Below, in pieces: positions 44,261-52,109 of a stretch of 64,000 nucleotides of DNA. The stretch covers positions 1,922,001 to 1,986,000 of the forward strand of contig NZ_CP034951.1 of NCBI RefSeq assembly GCF_004022485.1, read 5' to 3'. The DNA is from Aequorivita sp. H23M31. GTDB lineage: Bacteria > Bacteroidota > Bacteroidia > Flavobacteriales > Flavobacteriaceae. The position numbers and the translations under genes are program-made. The notes below the pieces were generated by a model that was not told where the DNA came from, made no database searches, and saw only the letters and a program-made list of their open reading frames with translations. The stretch's first letter is position 1; each line of letters opens with the position of its first letter.

Positions 44261-44498
44261 ATTTCTTTCTTATTTCATCGATAGGGATGGTTTCCAAAGT
44301 GCCATTCTTTTGTCTTTCAAGCAAATCATCCATCATCGCCTTATACTCTTCTGAAGGTTCACTAAAATTTAGAGCGGTATTTTCAATCAAAAATTCAAGA
44401 TAATTTTTTAGGGATCTTTTCTGGAGTTTGGCCTGTTTTTCAAGAACTTCAATCGCTCTATTATCAAGTTCGATTAATTTTTTTGTCTTTCCCATCAT
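44232..44498 (-). CDS. Antitoxin of the intact module
   Basis: 88 residues: KTKKLIELDNRAIEVLEKQA, a charged helical centre (SEEYKAMMDDLLERQ), and a C-terminal toxin-binding part ending KKYGISRKTVD. It likely represses its own promoter. It is paired with the toxin gene by a 29-base overlap. The first codons are nearly identical to the 43716 antitoxin, so the modules are duplicates. Confidence 0.8.
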   Translation of the reverse strand: MMGKTKKLIELDNRAIEVLEKQAKLQKRSLKNYLEFLIENTALNFSEPSEEYKAMMDDLLERQKNGTLETIPIDEIRKKYGISRKTVD

Positions 44499-44555
44499 AT
44501 ATAGATTTTATATATCAAATATATACAATGAATAACAAAAAACCAATGAACCATA

Positions 44556-45773
44556 TTATAAATTTTGCGCAACGATAAACCCACCCGTCCAGGCATTTTG
44601 GAAGTTAAAACCACCCGTAATAGCATCAATATTAAGTACTTCACCAGCAAAATAAAGGTTTTTGCAAATACGACTTTCAAAAGATTTAAAGTTTATTTCC
44701 TTTAAATCCACCCCACCGGCAGTGACGAATTCCTCCTTAAAAGTGCTTTTTCCATCCACCTGAAAAATGCCAGCGGCAAGTTGGTTTGCAATGTTTTGAA
44801 GATTTTCTCGGGTGGTTTCTGCCCAAGTTAAGGAATCACTTATTCCGGCAGCTTTTAATAGCCTTTGCCAGAGTCGTTTTGGAAGATCGAATTGGGCATA
44901 TTTTAAAAGCGTCTGCTTTCCGAAGTCGGATTTAAGGGATTTCAATTCTTCCAACACTTCTTCTTCGGAAGGAGTTTCCAACCAATTCACTTCAATCTGA
45001 AATTGATATTTTAGAGGCTCCAAAACTCTTGCGCCCCAAGCGGAAAGTTTTAAAATCGCCGGACCACTCATTCCCCAATGCGTTATCAATAAGGGACCGC
45101 TGCTTTCCAATAAAGTTTTCTTTTTGCCATCCAAAACTTTTACGGAAGCATTTGTGCTAAGACCTGGCAAATCAGCAATGCGAGAATCCTTAATGTTAAA
45201 GGTGAAAAGAGAAGGAACTGCGGGAATTATGGAATGGCCTAAACCTTCAAGTAACTTCCAGATTTTGGGATTGCTTCCAGTGGCCACGACAATTTTTTCA
45301 GCAGAAAAGGTATCCGAAGATGTGGTTATAAGAAAAGAACCCCCATCTTTTCGAATTTCCTTAACTGATTGATTGAGCAAGACATCCACCCCCAACCGTC
45401 GTGTTTCCGAAAGAAAACAATCGATAATGGTCTGCGAGGAATCGGAAACGGGAAACATCCTGCCATCTTCTTCAATTTTCAATTCCACCCCTCGTTTATC
45501 AAACCAATCAATGGTATCGCCAGTCATAAACGTGTGGAATGGGCCAAGAAGTTCTTTTTCGCCCCGTGGATAGTTTTGGGTTAATTCCTTTGGAAGAAAT
45601 TCGGCGTGGGTAACATTGCACCTTCCCCCTCCGGAAATCTTTACCTTGGTGAGGACTTCCTTCCCACGTTCTAAAATGATAATTTTATAATCCGGATTTG
45701 CTTCAGCCGCATTGATAGCCGTAAAAAAACCAGCTGCTCCGCCCCCAATGATTATTACATCGGTTTTTATCAC
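44556..45773 (-). CDS. NAD(P)/FAD-dependent oxidoreductase, HI0933/BaiN family
   Basis: 405 residues. The FAD dinucleotide loop VIIIGGGAAGFFTAINAAEA is at the N-terminus, followed by KVKISGGGRCNVTHAEF. The C-terminal FAD-contact block is CKNLYFAGEVLNIDAITGG, then FNFQNAWTGG. The reaction of most members is unknown. The start is GTG at 45773, which overlaps the stop of the PLP decarboxylase (GTGA), so the two are translationally coupled. Confidence 0.88.
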   Translation of the reverse strand: MIKTDVIIIGGGAAGFFTAINAAEANPDYKIIILERGKEVLTKVKISGGGRCNVTHAEFLPKELTQNYPRGEKELLGPFHTFMTGDTIDWFDKRGVELKIEEDGRMFPVSDSSQTIIDCFLSETRRLGVDVLLNQSVKEIRKDGGSFLITTSSDTFSAEKIVVATGSNPKIWKLLEGLGHSIIPAVPSLFTFNIKDSRIADLPGLSTNASVKVLDGKKKTLLESSGPLLITHWGMSGPAILKLSAWGARVLEPLKYQFQIEVNWLETPSEEEVLEELKSLKSDFGKQTLLKYAQFDLPKRLWQRLLKAAGISDSLTWAETTRENLQNIANQLAAGIFQVDGKSTFKEEFVTAGGVDLKEINFKSFESRICKNLYFAGEVLNIDAITGGFNFQNAWTGGFIVAQNL

Positions 45774-47218
45774 ACCGTCATTTTTTCCTTTGCAAATTTT
45801 TCACAAAGATTCATCGTGTCAATTATATCGTCCATCGTAGTACGTGGATTTATTAAACACATCCGCAATACAACTTGTTTATTAAGAACCGTGGTAACCA
45901 GAAGTGCCTCCTTTGAGTTTACGACCTCGTGCGAAATATATTGGTTTAGTTCATCCAATTCCTTTTCAGAAAGTTGGTTTCCAATAGGATTGTACCTAAA
46001 ATTGACAACGGCCAGAGTCGCCGGAGAGATTACCTCCCAATTCGGACTTTTACGTAGAAGTGATTCCGTTGCTTCTGCAAGTTTAATATTATAGGTAATA
46101 GCCTTTCTGAATTCGGTTAGTCCAAAAGTCTTTATGGACATATAAAATTTCAGAGCCCGGAAACGTCTGGTTAGTTCAATACCGTGATCATAGAAGTTTA
46201 TTTCGGAAGTATTTCCTTCAATATCCCTTAGATACTCGGGTCTTTCCGTAAATGCTCCACTGAGCCATTTATGGCGTTTTACAAGCAAACAACCAATTTC
46301 GTAAGGTTGATAAAACCATTTGTGCGGGTCAATGGTAAGGGAATCTGCTTTTTCAATTCCTTTTAACAGTGGTTTTCCGTCTTCAGAAAGAATAGCGAAT
46401 CCTCCATAAGCGCCATCAATATGAAACCAGATATCTTCCTTCTTACAGATTTTCGCCAAATCCGAAAGGGGATCAATTGTGCCTGTATTTGTAGTTCCCG
46501 CAGTTGCGATCAGGCAAAACGGCTGAAGACCCTCCAATCTATCTTTGGCAATGGCATTTTTTAGTTTGTTGAGAGAGAACTTAAATTCGTTATCGGTGGG
46601 AATAATCCGTATCTGTTCTTTTTTAAAGCCAAGGATCCTGATTGCTTTTATATTGGAAGAGTGCGCCTGATCTGAAAGATATATAATGGCTTTACTAAAA
46701 TCATCTCCACATTTTACGGTACGAGCAGTTACGAGTCCTGTTAAGTTTGCCATTGACCCACCACTGGTGAATATCCCACCTCCTTTTTTCTGCGGGAATC
46801 CAAACATTTTTAATAGCCAATTCATGGTTACGATTTCCATTTCGGCGGCAGCAGGAGAAGCTTGCCAACCTCCAGAAAAAATATTGAATCCAGCGGTCAG
46901 GCTATCGGCCATAGCGCTGATATAATTACTTGGCCCTGGCACAAAAGAATAAGATTTGGGATGCGATACGATATTGCTCTTGGTCATAACCTTGTCCAAA
47001 ACAAAGTTTAAAACTTGTTTTGGGTCGGTTGGTTCTTCAGGAGCTTCTTCCAAAAAAAGCTTTTCCATCTCAGATCTCGATCCAGAAACTACCGGCAATT
47101 TATCATTTTGGGTCACAAAATGTTCTACAATAGCATCCACAACCTCGTAGCCGTAGCTTTTCATATCTTCCTGGCTTAATTCCAGCGTAGCTTCGTTCTG
47201 AATTTTTACGTCTTTCAT
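45770..47218 (-). CDS. Group II PLP-dependent decarboxylase
   Basis: 482 residues, in the aromatic amino-acid/2,4-diaminobutyrate decarboxylase family. GGWQASPAAAEMEIVTMNWL and GGGIFTSGGSMANLTGLVTA form the N-terminal cofactor region. LIATAGTTNTGTIDPLSDL follows, then FHIDGAYGGFAIL, and the PLP lysine in TIDPHKWFYQPYEIGC. The substrate cannot be told. It ends overlapping the flavoprotein gene by four bases, which suggests a joint function. Confidence 0.87.
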   Translation of the reverse strand: MKDVKIQNEATLELSQEDMKSYGYEVVDAIVEHFVTQNDKLPVVSGSRSEMEKLFLEEAPEEPTDPKQVLNFVLDKVMTKSNIVSHPKSYSFVPGPSNYISAMADSLTAGFNIFSGGWQASPAAAEMEIVTMNWLLKMFGFPQKKGGGIFTSGGSMANLTGLVTARTVKCGDDFSKAIIYLSDQAHSSNIKAIRILGFKKEQIRIIPTDNEFKFSLNKLKNAIAKDRLEGLQPFCLIATAGTTNTGTIDPLSDLAKICKKEDIWFHIDGAYGGFAILSEDGKPLLKGIEKADSLTIDPHKWFYQPYEIGCLLVKRHKWLSGAFTERPEYLRDIEGNTSEINFYDHGIELTRRFRALKFYMSIKTFGLTEFRKAITYNIKLAEATESLLRKSPNWEVISPATLAVVNFRYNPIGNQLSEKELDELNQYISHEVVNSKEALLVTTVLNKQVVLRMCLINPRTTMDDIIDTMNLCEKFAKEKMTV

Positions 47219-47296
47219 GCTTATTTTTTAAAAGTGCAAAAATACAGTTTTTCAAAGGGAATTTAGGATTCTCAGCATAAAAATAAACCCCATATA

Positions 47297-47342
47297 AAAC
47301 CCCAAAAAGATTGCATGGATCCTCGCAATATCTCTGGGGTTT
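47297..47342. terminator. Hairpin between the decarboxylase and T9SS cargo genes
   Basis: AAACCCCA and TGGGGTTT pair around a 30-base loop. It lies between the PLP decarboxylase start and the end of the cargo gene. Its position suits the end of the cargo gene only in part, so it may be another element. Confidence 0.35.
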
Positions 47343-47401
47343 AGATTTATTATTGATTAGGGAAATTAAAAATTCTCGCCTGCGCTCGAACTGATATTGT
47401 A

Positions 47402-48874
47402 CTACTCCACAATCATCTTCTTGGTTACGGTTTGGAAATCGTTACTGAATTTGACAAAATACAAGCCTCCGGGGAGATTTATTGTAAGTGCTTGGAGACC
47501 ATCGTTAATTTTCTTAGAAGAAATCAGATTTCCCTGTATTCCATAGATTTCCACTTTTTCAATAGAGTAATTATTGTTGAAATGGATTTCGTCTTTCACT
47601 GGATTGGGATAGAAACTGAAATCGGCAAAAGTATTTTCTTCAATACCAACCACGATTCCACATAAAAACGGTTCAAAAATTACTTCACCTAAATTGGGAT
47701 CATCTACGCTATGAAAAATTACATCTTCAACATCTTCAGGAGTGCTTTCTTGGTCCTCAATCCAGCAGTTATGCTTTGCCATTATTGTGTGCGGTGTGTT
47801 ATTATAGAGCGCAAATATTTCCCCTCCATTTCCATTTTCTGAAAATATGTTTCCTCCGGGATTTTCTTCATCATCGCCAAGGTTTAGCATAGCTTCACCA
47901 ATTACCGTAATTCCCCAAAGATTTCTTCGTATCTCATTTCCAGAGGCAACAATAGTATGAGGGCCATTGTTTGTGTTTATGGAAATACCACTTCCTCCTA
48001 TTAGCGGATCACCTTCAATATCATTGTCTTCGATAATATTGTTTCGAATATAGGCAAAGGCATTTGCCCCAACTACAGTTATTCCGTAACGATTCCCCTG
48101 AATAATATTGTCATCTATTATTGCCAAAACCTGCCCACCAGTTAAATTAGAAACTGCAATTCCACCTGCCCTAGTATTTGCCGGATCTCCTATAATAGTA
48201 TTTTGGATAATTCTCAAAGTATCCGTAGCCCTAGTAGTTCCCATATTAATTTGTGGACGATTGCTATTGGCAATATTATTTGCCTCTATATAATTATTAA
48301 AAATATATGCAGAAACTTGTCTGTTTGCCGCACTACTCACTGCAGGAGTTTGATTAAAAGTAAATATGTTATTGGTTATTTGCGGCGTTCCTCGAGAGAG
48401 AGAAACTACAGAACCGGTTGAAATTCCAGACACATTGTGGGAAAGCGTACAATTATTTAAAGTAAAATCTTCGTTCAGCACTCTCAGTCCACCTCCATAG
48501 GTTATTGTGGAATTTTGAATGTTAACAACAGAATTTTCCTCAAAACGGAAACCCTCGTAAGGAGCATCTTCGTCTATGGCCGTAAAAGTAACTGCATCTG
48601 CATTTACCGTGAATGTCCCAAATATGGTAATTCGCAAATCGGCATCAATGGACAGCGTAAGATCGGAATCCACCAGAAGAGTATCGTTTTCAGCAATAGT
48701 CAGATTTCCAAACATAGTATAATCGGTTCCAGAAACAGTGATCGTTGTCGGACTGGCAGTAGCAATGTCGTCCAACGTATACACTAAACCGGTATTAGGT
48801 GTAGTGAAGTCCTGTGCATATGAGCTAGCAATTAGGAGCAATGTAAATAAAATACTGAAAGTAATTTTCTTCAT
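47402..48874 (-). CDS. T9SS-exported right-handed beta-helix protein
   Basis: 490 residues from ATG 48874 (MKKITFSILFTLLLIASSYAQ). The body has regularly spaced strands with Asn ladders (NNIFTFNQTPAVSSAANRQV, IIDDNIIQGNRYGITVVG, AYIRNNIIEDNDIEG), which is a pectate-lyase-like beta-helix. A C-terminal type A sorting domain starts FSFYPNPVKDEIHF and ends TVTKKMIVE. The family often binds or cuts polysaccharides. A cargo for the PorU pathway is inferred from the CTD. Confidence 0.85.
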   Translation of the reverse strand: MKKITFSILFTLLLIASSYAQDFTTPNTGLVYTLDDIATASPTTITVSGTDYTMFGNLTIAENDTLLVDSDLTLSIDADLRITIFGTFTVNADAVTFTAIDEDAPYEGFRFEENSVVNIQNSTITYGGGLRVLNEDFTLNNCTLSHNVSGISTGSVVSLSRGTPQITNNIFTFNQTPAVSSAANRQVSAYIFNNYIEANNIANSNRPQINMGTTRATDTLRIIQNTIIGDPANTRAGGIAVSNLTGGQVLAIIDDNIIQGNRYGITVVGANAFAYIRNNIIEDNDIEGDPLIGGSGISINTNNGPHTIVASGNEIRRNLWGITVIGEAMLNLGDDEENPGGNIFSENGNGGEIFALYNNTPHTIMAKHNCWIEDQESTPEDVEDVIFHSVDDPNLGEVIFEPFLCGIVVGIEENTFADFSFYPNPVKDEIHFNNNYSIEKVEIYGIQGNLISSKKINDGLQALTINLPGGLYFVKFSNDFQTVTKKMIVE

Positions 48875-48964
48875 TTTTATGTAAATTTTTTGATAAGTGG
48901 TAAAAATAATCATAAGACTAGTTTCAAAAAAGCTATTTCTGGTCTTTTACTTTTCATAAAATAT

Positions 48965-48972
48965 TAAATTTG
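48965..48972 (+). promoter_or_regulatory. -7 box abutting the 48977 start codon
   Basis: TAAATTTG is an exact TAnnTTTG match and ends four bases before the ATG, so transcription would start at or within the first codons. Confidence 0.4.
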
Positions 48973-48976
48973 AAGA

Positions 48977-50014
48977 ATGATACTTCATATACTAACCATC
49001 TTTTTTATTATAAGTCCTTTCTTCCCGGCTACCGGAAACCTACATTGGTTCTTTCGTACAGCGGATTTCGTTCGCCTGCAATCCTTGTTTATTCAGCTGG
49101 TACTTTTGATACTTCTAATATTCCTTGACAACCCATTTACCACCTTTTCTTGGATATTATTAGCTGCGCTAGTGTTGTCAATGATCTATCAGCTTTTAAA
49201 AGTAGCGCAATACAGTTCTTTCTATCCACGTAAACAATCCCATGCATCAACTGACGGCCATGTTTCTATTTTAGCGGGAAATGTTTTACAGACCAACTCC
49301 TGTTATCCCGATTTTTTAAATGAAATAAAACGTCTTGATCCTGATGTTGTACTAACCATGGAATCCAACAAGGAATGGGAAAACTGTCTATCTCCCATTG
49401 AAAAGGATTATCCTTTTTCAGTGAAAGTACCACTTGAAAATTTCTATGGAATGCATCTTTATTCCAAAATTAAATTAGAAAATGTTGAGGTGAATTATCA
49501 AATTGAGGATGACAAACCTTCCATTTTTTTTGACTTAAGAATTGCGGACAATCCACCCATCTATTTTTGCTGTCTCCATCCAGCTCCGCCAAGCCCCACG
49601 GAAAATGAAACTTCTAAAGAAGCAGATGCGGAATTAATAATTACCGGTAAAAAAATTCGAGAGGAAGACAAACCTACTGTTGTTTGTGGAGATATGAATG
49701 ATGTGGTGTGGAGTCGCACGACCCGTTTATTCAAAAAAATGACGGGAATGGTCGATCCAAGAGTGGGAAGAGGTTTTTTCCCTACCTACAATGCAAATTA
49801 TTTTTTCCTGAGATTTCCTTTGGATCATTTATTTCACACCAAGGATTTATATGTCGGTAAAATGATTCGTTCCAACTATTTTGGAAGCGACCATTATGCT
49901 ATGTATTACGAAATCCATCATAAAAAAAATGTTAGCACTCCTGAAAATCCAAAAATGGATGTAGAAGAAAAAGAAGAAGTTGAGGAAATTATTGAGGAAG
50001 GGAAGAACAATTAA
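48977..50014 (+). CDS. Endonuclease/exonuclease/phosphatase family membrane protein
   Basis: 345 residues. Two or three hydrophobic segments fill the first 80 residues (ILHILTIFFIISPFFPA, LFIQLVLLILLIFLDNPF). The EEP domain starts HVSILAGNVLQTN, with DVVLTMESNKEW, VVCGDMNDVVWS and the terminal GSDHYAMYYEIH catalytic block. It resembles membrane-bound EEP proteins in Bacteroidetes. The C-terminus is very acidic (EEKEEVEEIIEE). The substrate (DNA, RNA or phospholipid) is not known. Confidence 0.83.
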   Translation: MILHILTIFFIISPFFPATGNLHWFFRTADFVRLQSLFIQLVLLILLIFLDNPFTTFSWILLAALVLSMIYQLLKVAQYSSFYPRKQSHASTDGHVSILAGNVLQTNSCYPDFLNEIKRLDPDVVLTMESNKEWENCLSPIEKDYPFSVKVPLENFYGMHLYSKIKLENVEVNYQIEDDKPSIFFDLRIADNPPIYFCCLHPAPPSPTENETSKEADAELIITGKKIREEDKPTVVCGDMNDVVWSRTTRLFKKMTGMVDPRVGRGFFPTYNANYFFLRFPLDHLFHTKDLYVGKMIRSNYFGSDHYAMYYEIHHKKNVSTPENPKMDVEEKEEVEEIIEEGKNN

Positions 50015-50105
50015 GTCTGAAACACTTATTGATAATACCCTACAGTTGCAATCCTGAAAATGTCCTCGAAAATTCTTTGAGTTTTTTTCCTCTGAACCAT
50101 TTGGC

Positions 50106-50113
50106 TATATTTG
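50106..50113 (+). promoter_or_regulatory. -7 box before the 50120 gene
   Basis: TATATTTG, an exact TAnnTTTG match, ends six bases before a GTG codon that begins a signal-bearing reading frame. Confidence 0.4.
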
Positions 50114-50119
50114 CCCCTT

Positions 50120-50536
50120 GTGAAAAAAATATCAGCACATAATAATAATCCATTTTTCAGAAAGCTCCTGGCAACTTCACTGTTGTTGCTGGTGCTTTTG
50201 TCTTCCTGTTCGCTAAAGCGTGGAATCAAGGTTTTATTTGATATTCCCGTGAATACGGTGCAAGTTGGAAATTTTGGGACACAGATTTCTTCTGTTTCCC
50301 ATGCGGAGACGGCATGTATGAAATGCGCCGATCTTCAGGTGCTCACCTCCGATTCTTTTGATCAATCCATCATCAAGAATCTTTCTTCGGCCGTTTTGTT
50401 GACGGTTGTTTTTTCACTTTTGTTACTGCCTTTCTTTCGACCAGAGGACAAACACATTTACAAGACTCCTTCCTTTGGGAAAAGCATTCCCAAGTATCTT
50501 CTTTTTAGCAAACTTCTTTTTTACGATTTACGATAG
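50120..50536 (+). CDS. Small membrane protein with CxxC motif, upstream of an efflux operon
   Basis: 138 residues from GTG 50120, preferred over TTG 50111 because the latter overlaps the -7 box. A lipoprotein-like signal (KLLATSLLLLVLLSSCSLKR) is followed by a short domain with HAETACMKCADLQ, then a second membrane helix (SSAVLLTVVFSLLLLPFF) and a basic tail. The CMKC motif could bind metal. No family is recognised. It lies 184 bases upstream of tolC-RND-adaptor genes on the same strand. Confidence 0.6.
   Translation: MKKISAHNNNPFFRKLLATSLLLLVLLSSCSLKRGIKVLFDIPVNTVQVGNFGTQISSVSHAETACMKCADLQVLTSDSFDQSIIKNLSSAVLLTVVFSLLLLPFFRPEDKHIYKTPSFGKSIPKYLLFSKLLFYDLR
50520..50533. repeat. Degenerate heptamer tandem array 7
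   Basis: TTTACGA twice, then TAGTTAA. The array forms the last codons and stop of the 50120 gene. Confidence 0.5.
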
Positions 50537-50720
50537 TTAATCCTTCTTTTAGGCATTAAAGAAAGAGAAACAGACTGTGCTATGCCCTTGGTTTTAAGCA
50601 CTAGGCTATTTCCATCTTCATCTAATTTTTGTCTAAAAAACATCAAATAAATCTAAGCTTTCTGCTCTGGGGTTCATTTTAAAAGGACCAGACAGTATCC
50701 ATAATCGTAAAATAAAATCA

Positions 50721-52100
50721 ATGAAAAGAATTCTTGTCGCAGTTTTCGGCATTGGAGCATTCCTTGCCAACTGCCAAGCCGTCTTCGCCCAACAAAGCGA
50801 AGGTCAACTAAACTCCTTGTGGGAAGAGGTGCAGAGCTCCTACCCTGGCCTACAGTCACGAGAAGCCACCGTAGAATCGGCTAAAATGGAAGAACGCTCT
50901 GTTTTTGGCGAACGACTTCCCCAACTTCGTGCGCAGGCACAAAATTCGTATGCCACTTTCGAAGGTATCAGCGGGGCATTTTTTCCGCAGCCCGGACTTT
51001 TTAACGTCAGTGGTGCAAATGCATTGACAGGACCTTCTTGGACTTTCAACACCTATGCTTCTTCCACTTTGGAATGGGAAATTTTCTCCTTTGGAAAATA
51101 TCACAATAAGTCCAAAGCGGCCAAAGCAAAAACACAAAGTGCCCAAGGGGAAAGGGAGGCTTATGGACTTCACCTCAAAAAGGAACTCTCCCAACGATAT
51201 CTCCAATTGCTTTTTAAGGAAACTAAATTGGAATCCAATCAACAAAATGTAGATCGGTTGAATACCATCCGAACGATTACTTCGGCCTTGGCAAAAGCGG
51301 GCTTGAAATCGGCTGCGGATAGCTTATTGGCCTCCTCCTCCTACAATCAAGCTATTGGGGACAATGAAAAACTTCAGGGGGAAAAACAGGCTGCCCTTAT
51401 CCAGCTTTTGGAATTAACCAGTGGAAATCAAGCGAGTTATATTAATTCTGTCCCGAGTTTTTTGAACCCGATGGCGGTTTCGTTAAACAAAGCCAATGAA
51501 GTCAATTCCTCACATCCTGTATTGACCTCGCTTGATGAACATCGAAAAAGATTGGATTATCAATCCAAAAGTGAAGCTCGTGCAGCATTGCCCTCCATAA
51601 AACTGATTGGAGGCTATGCTTATCGTGGTGTGGGAATTGGAGAGGACGGCACCGTTTCAAACAATTGGAACGATGGCTTTTCAAATTCCGTGAGCAATGG
51701 ATTGGTCGGTGTGGGCATTACCTGGAATATTTCTGACCTCTATACCCAAAAACAACGCGCCGGCAGTCTGGAAAAACAAGCCGAAAGTGAGGGCCATCGC
51801 TACAAACAGTACGAACAGCAGATGCAAGCGGAGTTGGCATCCATTCAAAATAAATTGCTCCGTCAATATACAGAGGTAAAAAAAACCAATGAAGCCCAAC
51901 AACAGGCCAACGATGCTTATGAAATGTATCTGTCCCGGTATAAAAGCGGACTGATGGACTTGAGCAATCTGCTGCAGATCCAAATTTTTGTAGAACAGGC
52001 GGAGAAAAAACACATAGACGCCGCTTATGATTTTTGGATGCTGATGGCTTCCGAAGCCGAATTGATAGCCGACTTTTCACATTTGTTCAACACTCTTTAA
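50721..52100 (+). CDS. TolC family outer-membrane efflux protein
   Basis: 459 residues with signal peptide (RILVAVFGIGAFLANCQAVFAQ). Two OEP repeats of long coiled-coil helices and short strands follow (for example REATVESAKMEERSVFGERL and KQAESEGHRYKQYEQQMQ). It is the first gene of the pump operon. The RND gene starts nine bases after its stop. Confidence 0.87.
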   Translation: MKRILVAVFGIGAFLANCQAVFAQQSEGQLNSLWEEVQSSYPGLQSREATVESAKMEERSVFGERLPQLRAQAQNSYATFEGISGAFFPQPGLFNVSGANALTGPSWTFNTYASSTLEWEIFSFGKYHNKSKAAKAKTQSAQGEREAYGLHLKKELSQRYLQLLFKETKLESNQQNVDRLNTIRTITSALAKAGLKSAADSLLASSSYNQAIGDNEKLQGEKQAALIQLLELTSGNQASYINSVPSFLNPMAVSLNKANEVNSSHPVLTSLDEHRKRLDYQSKSEARAALPSIKLIGGYAYRGVGIGEDGTVSNNWNDGFSNSVSNGLVGVGITWNISDLYTQKQRAGSLEKQAESEGHRYKQYEQQMQAELASIQNKLLRQYTEVKKTNEAQQQANDAYEMYLSRYKSGLMDLSNLLQIQIFVEQAEKKHIDAAYDFWMLMASEAELIADFSHLFNTL

Positions 52101-52109
52101 AAATAAAAA

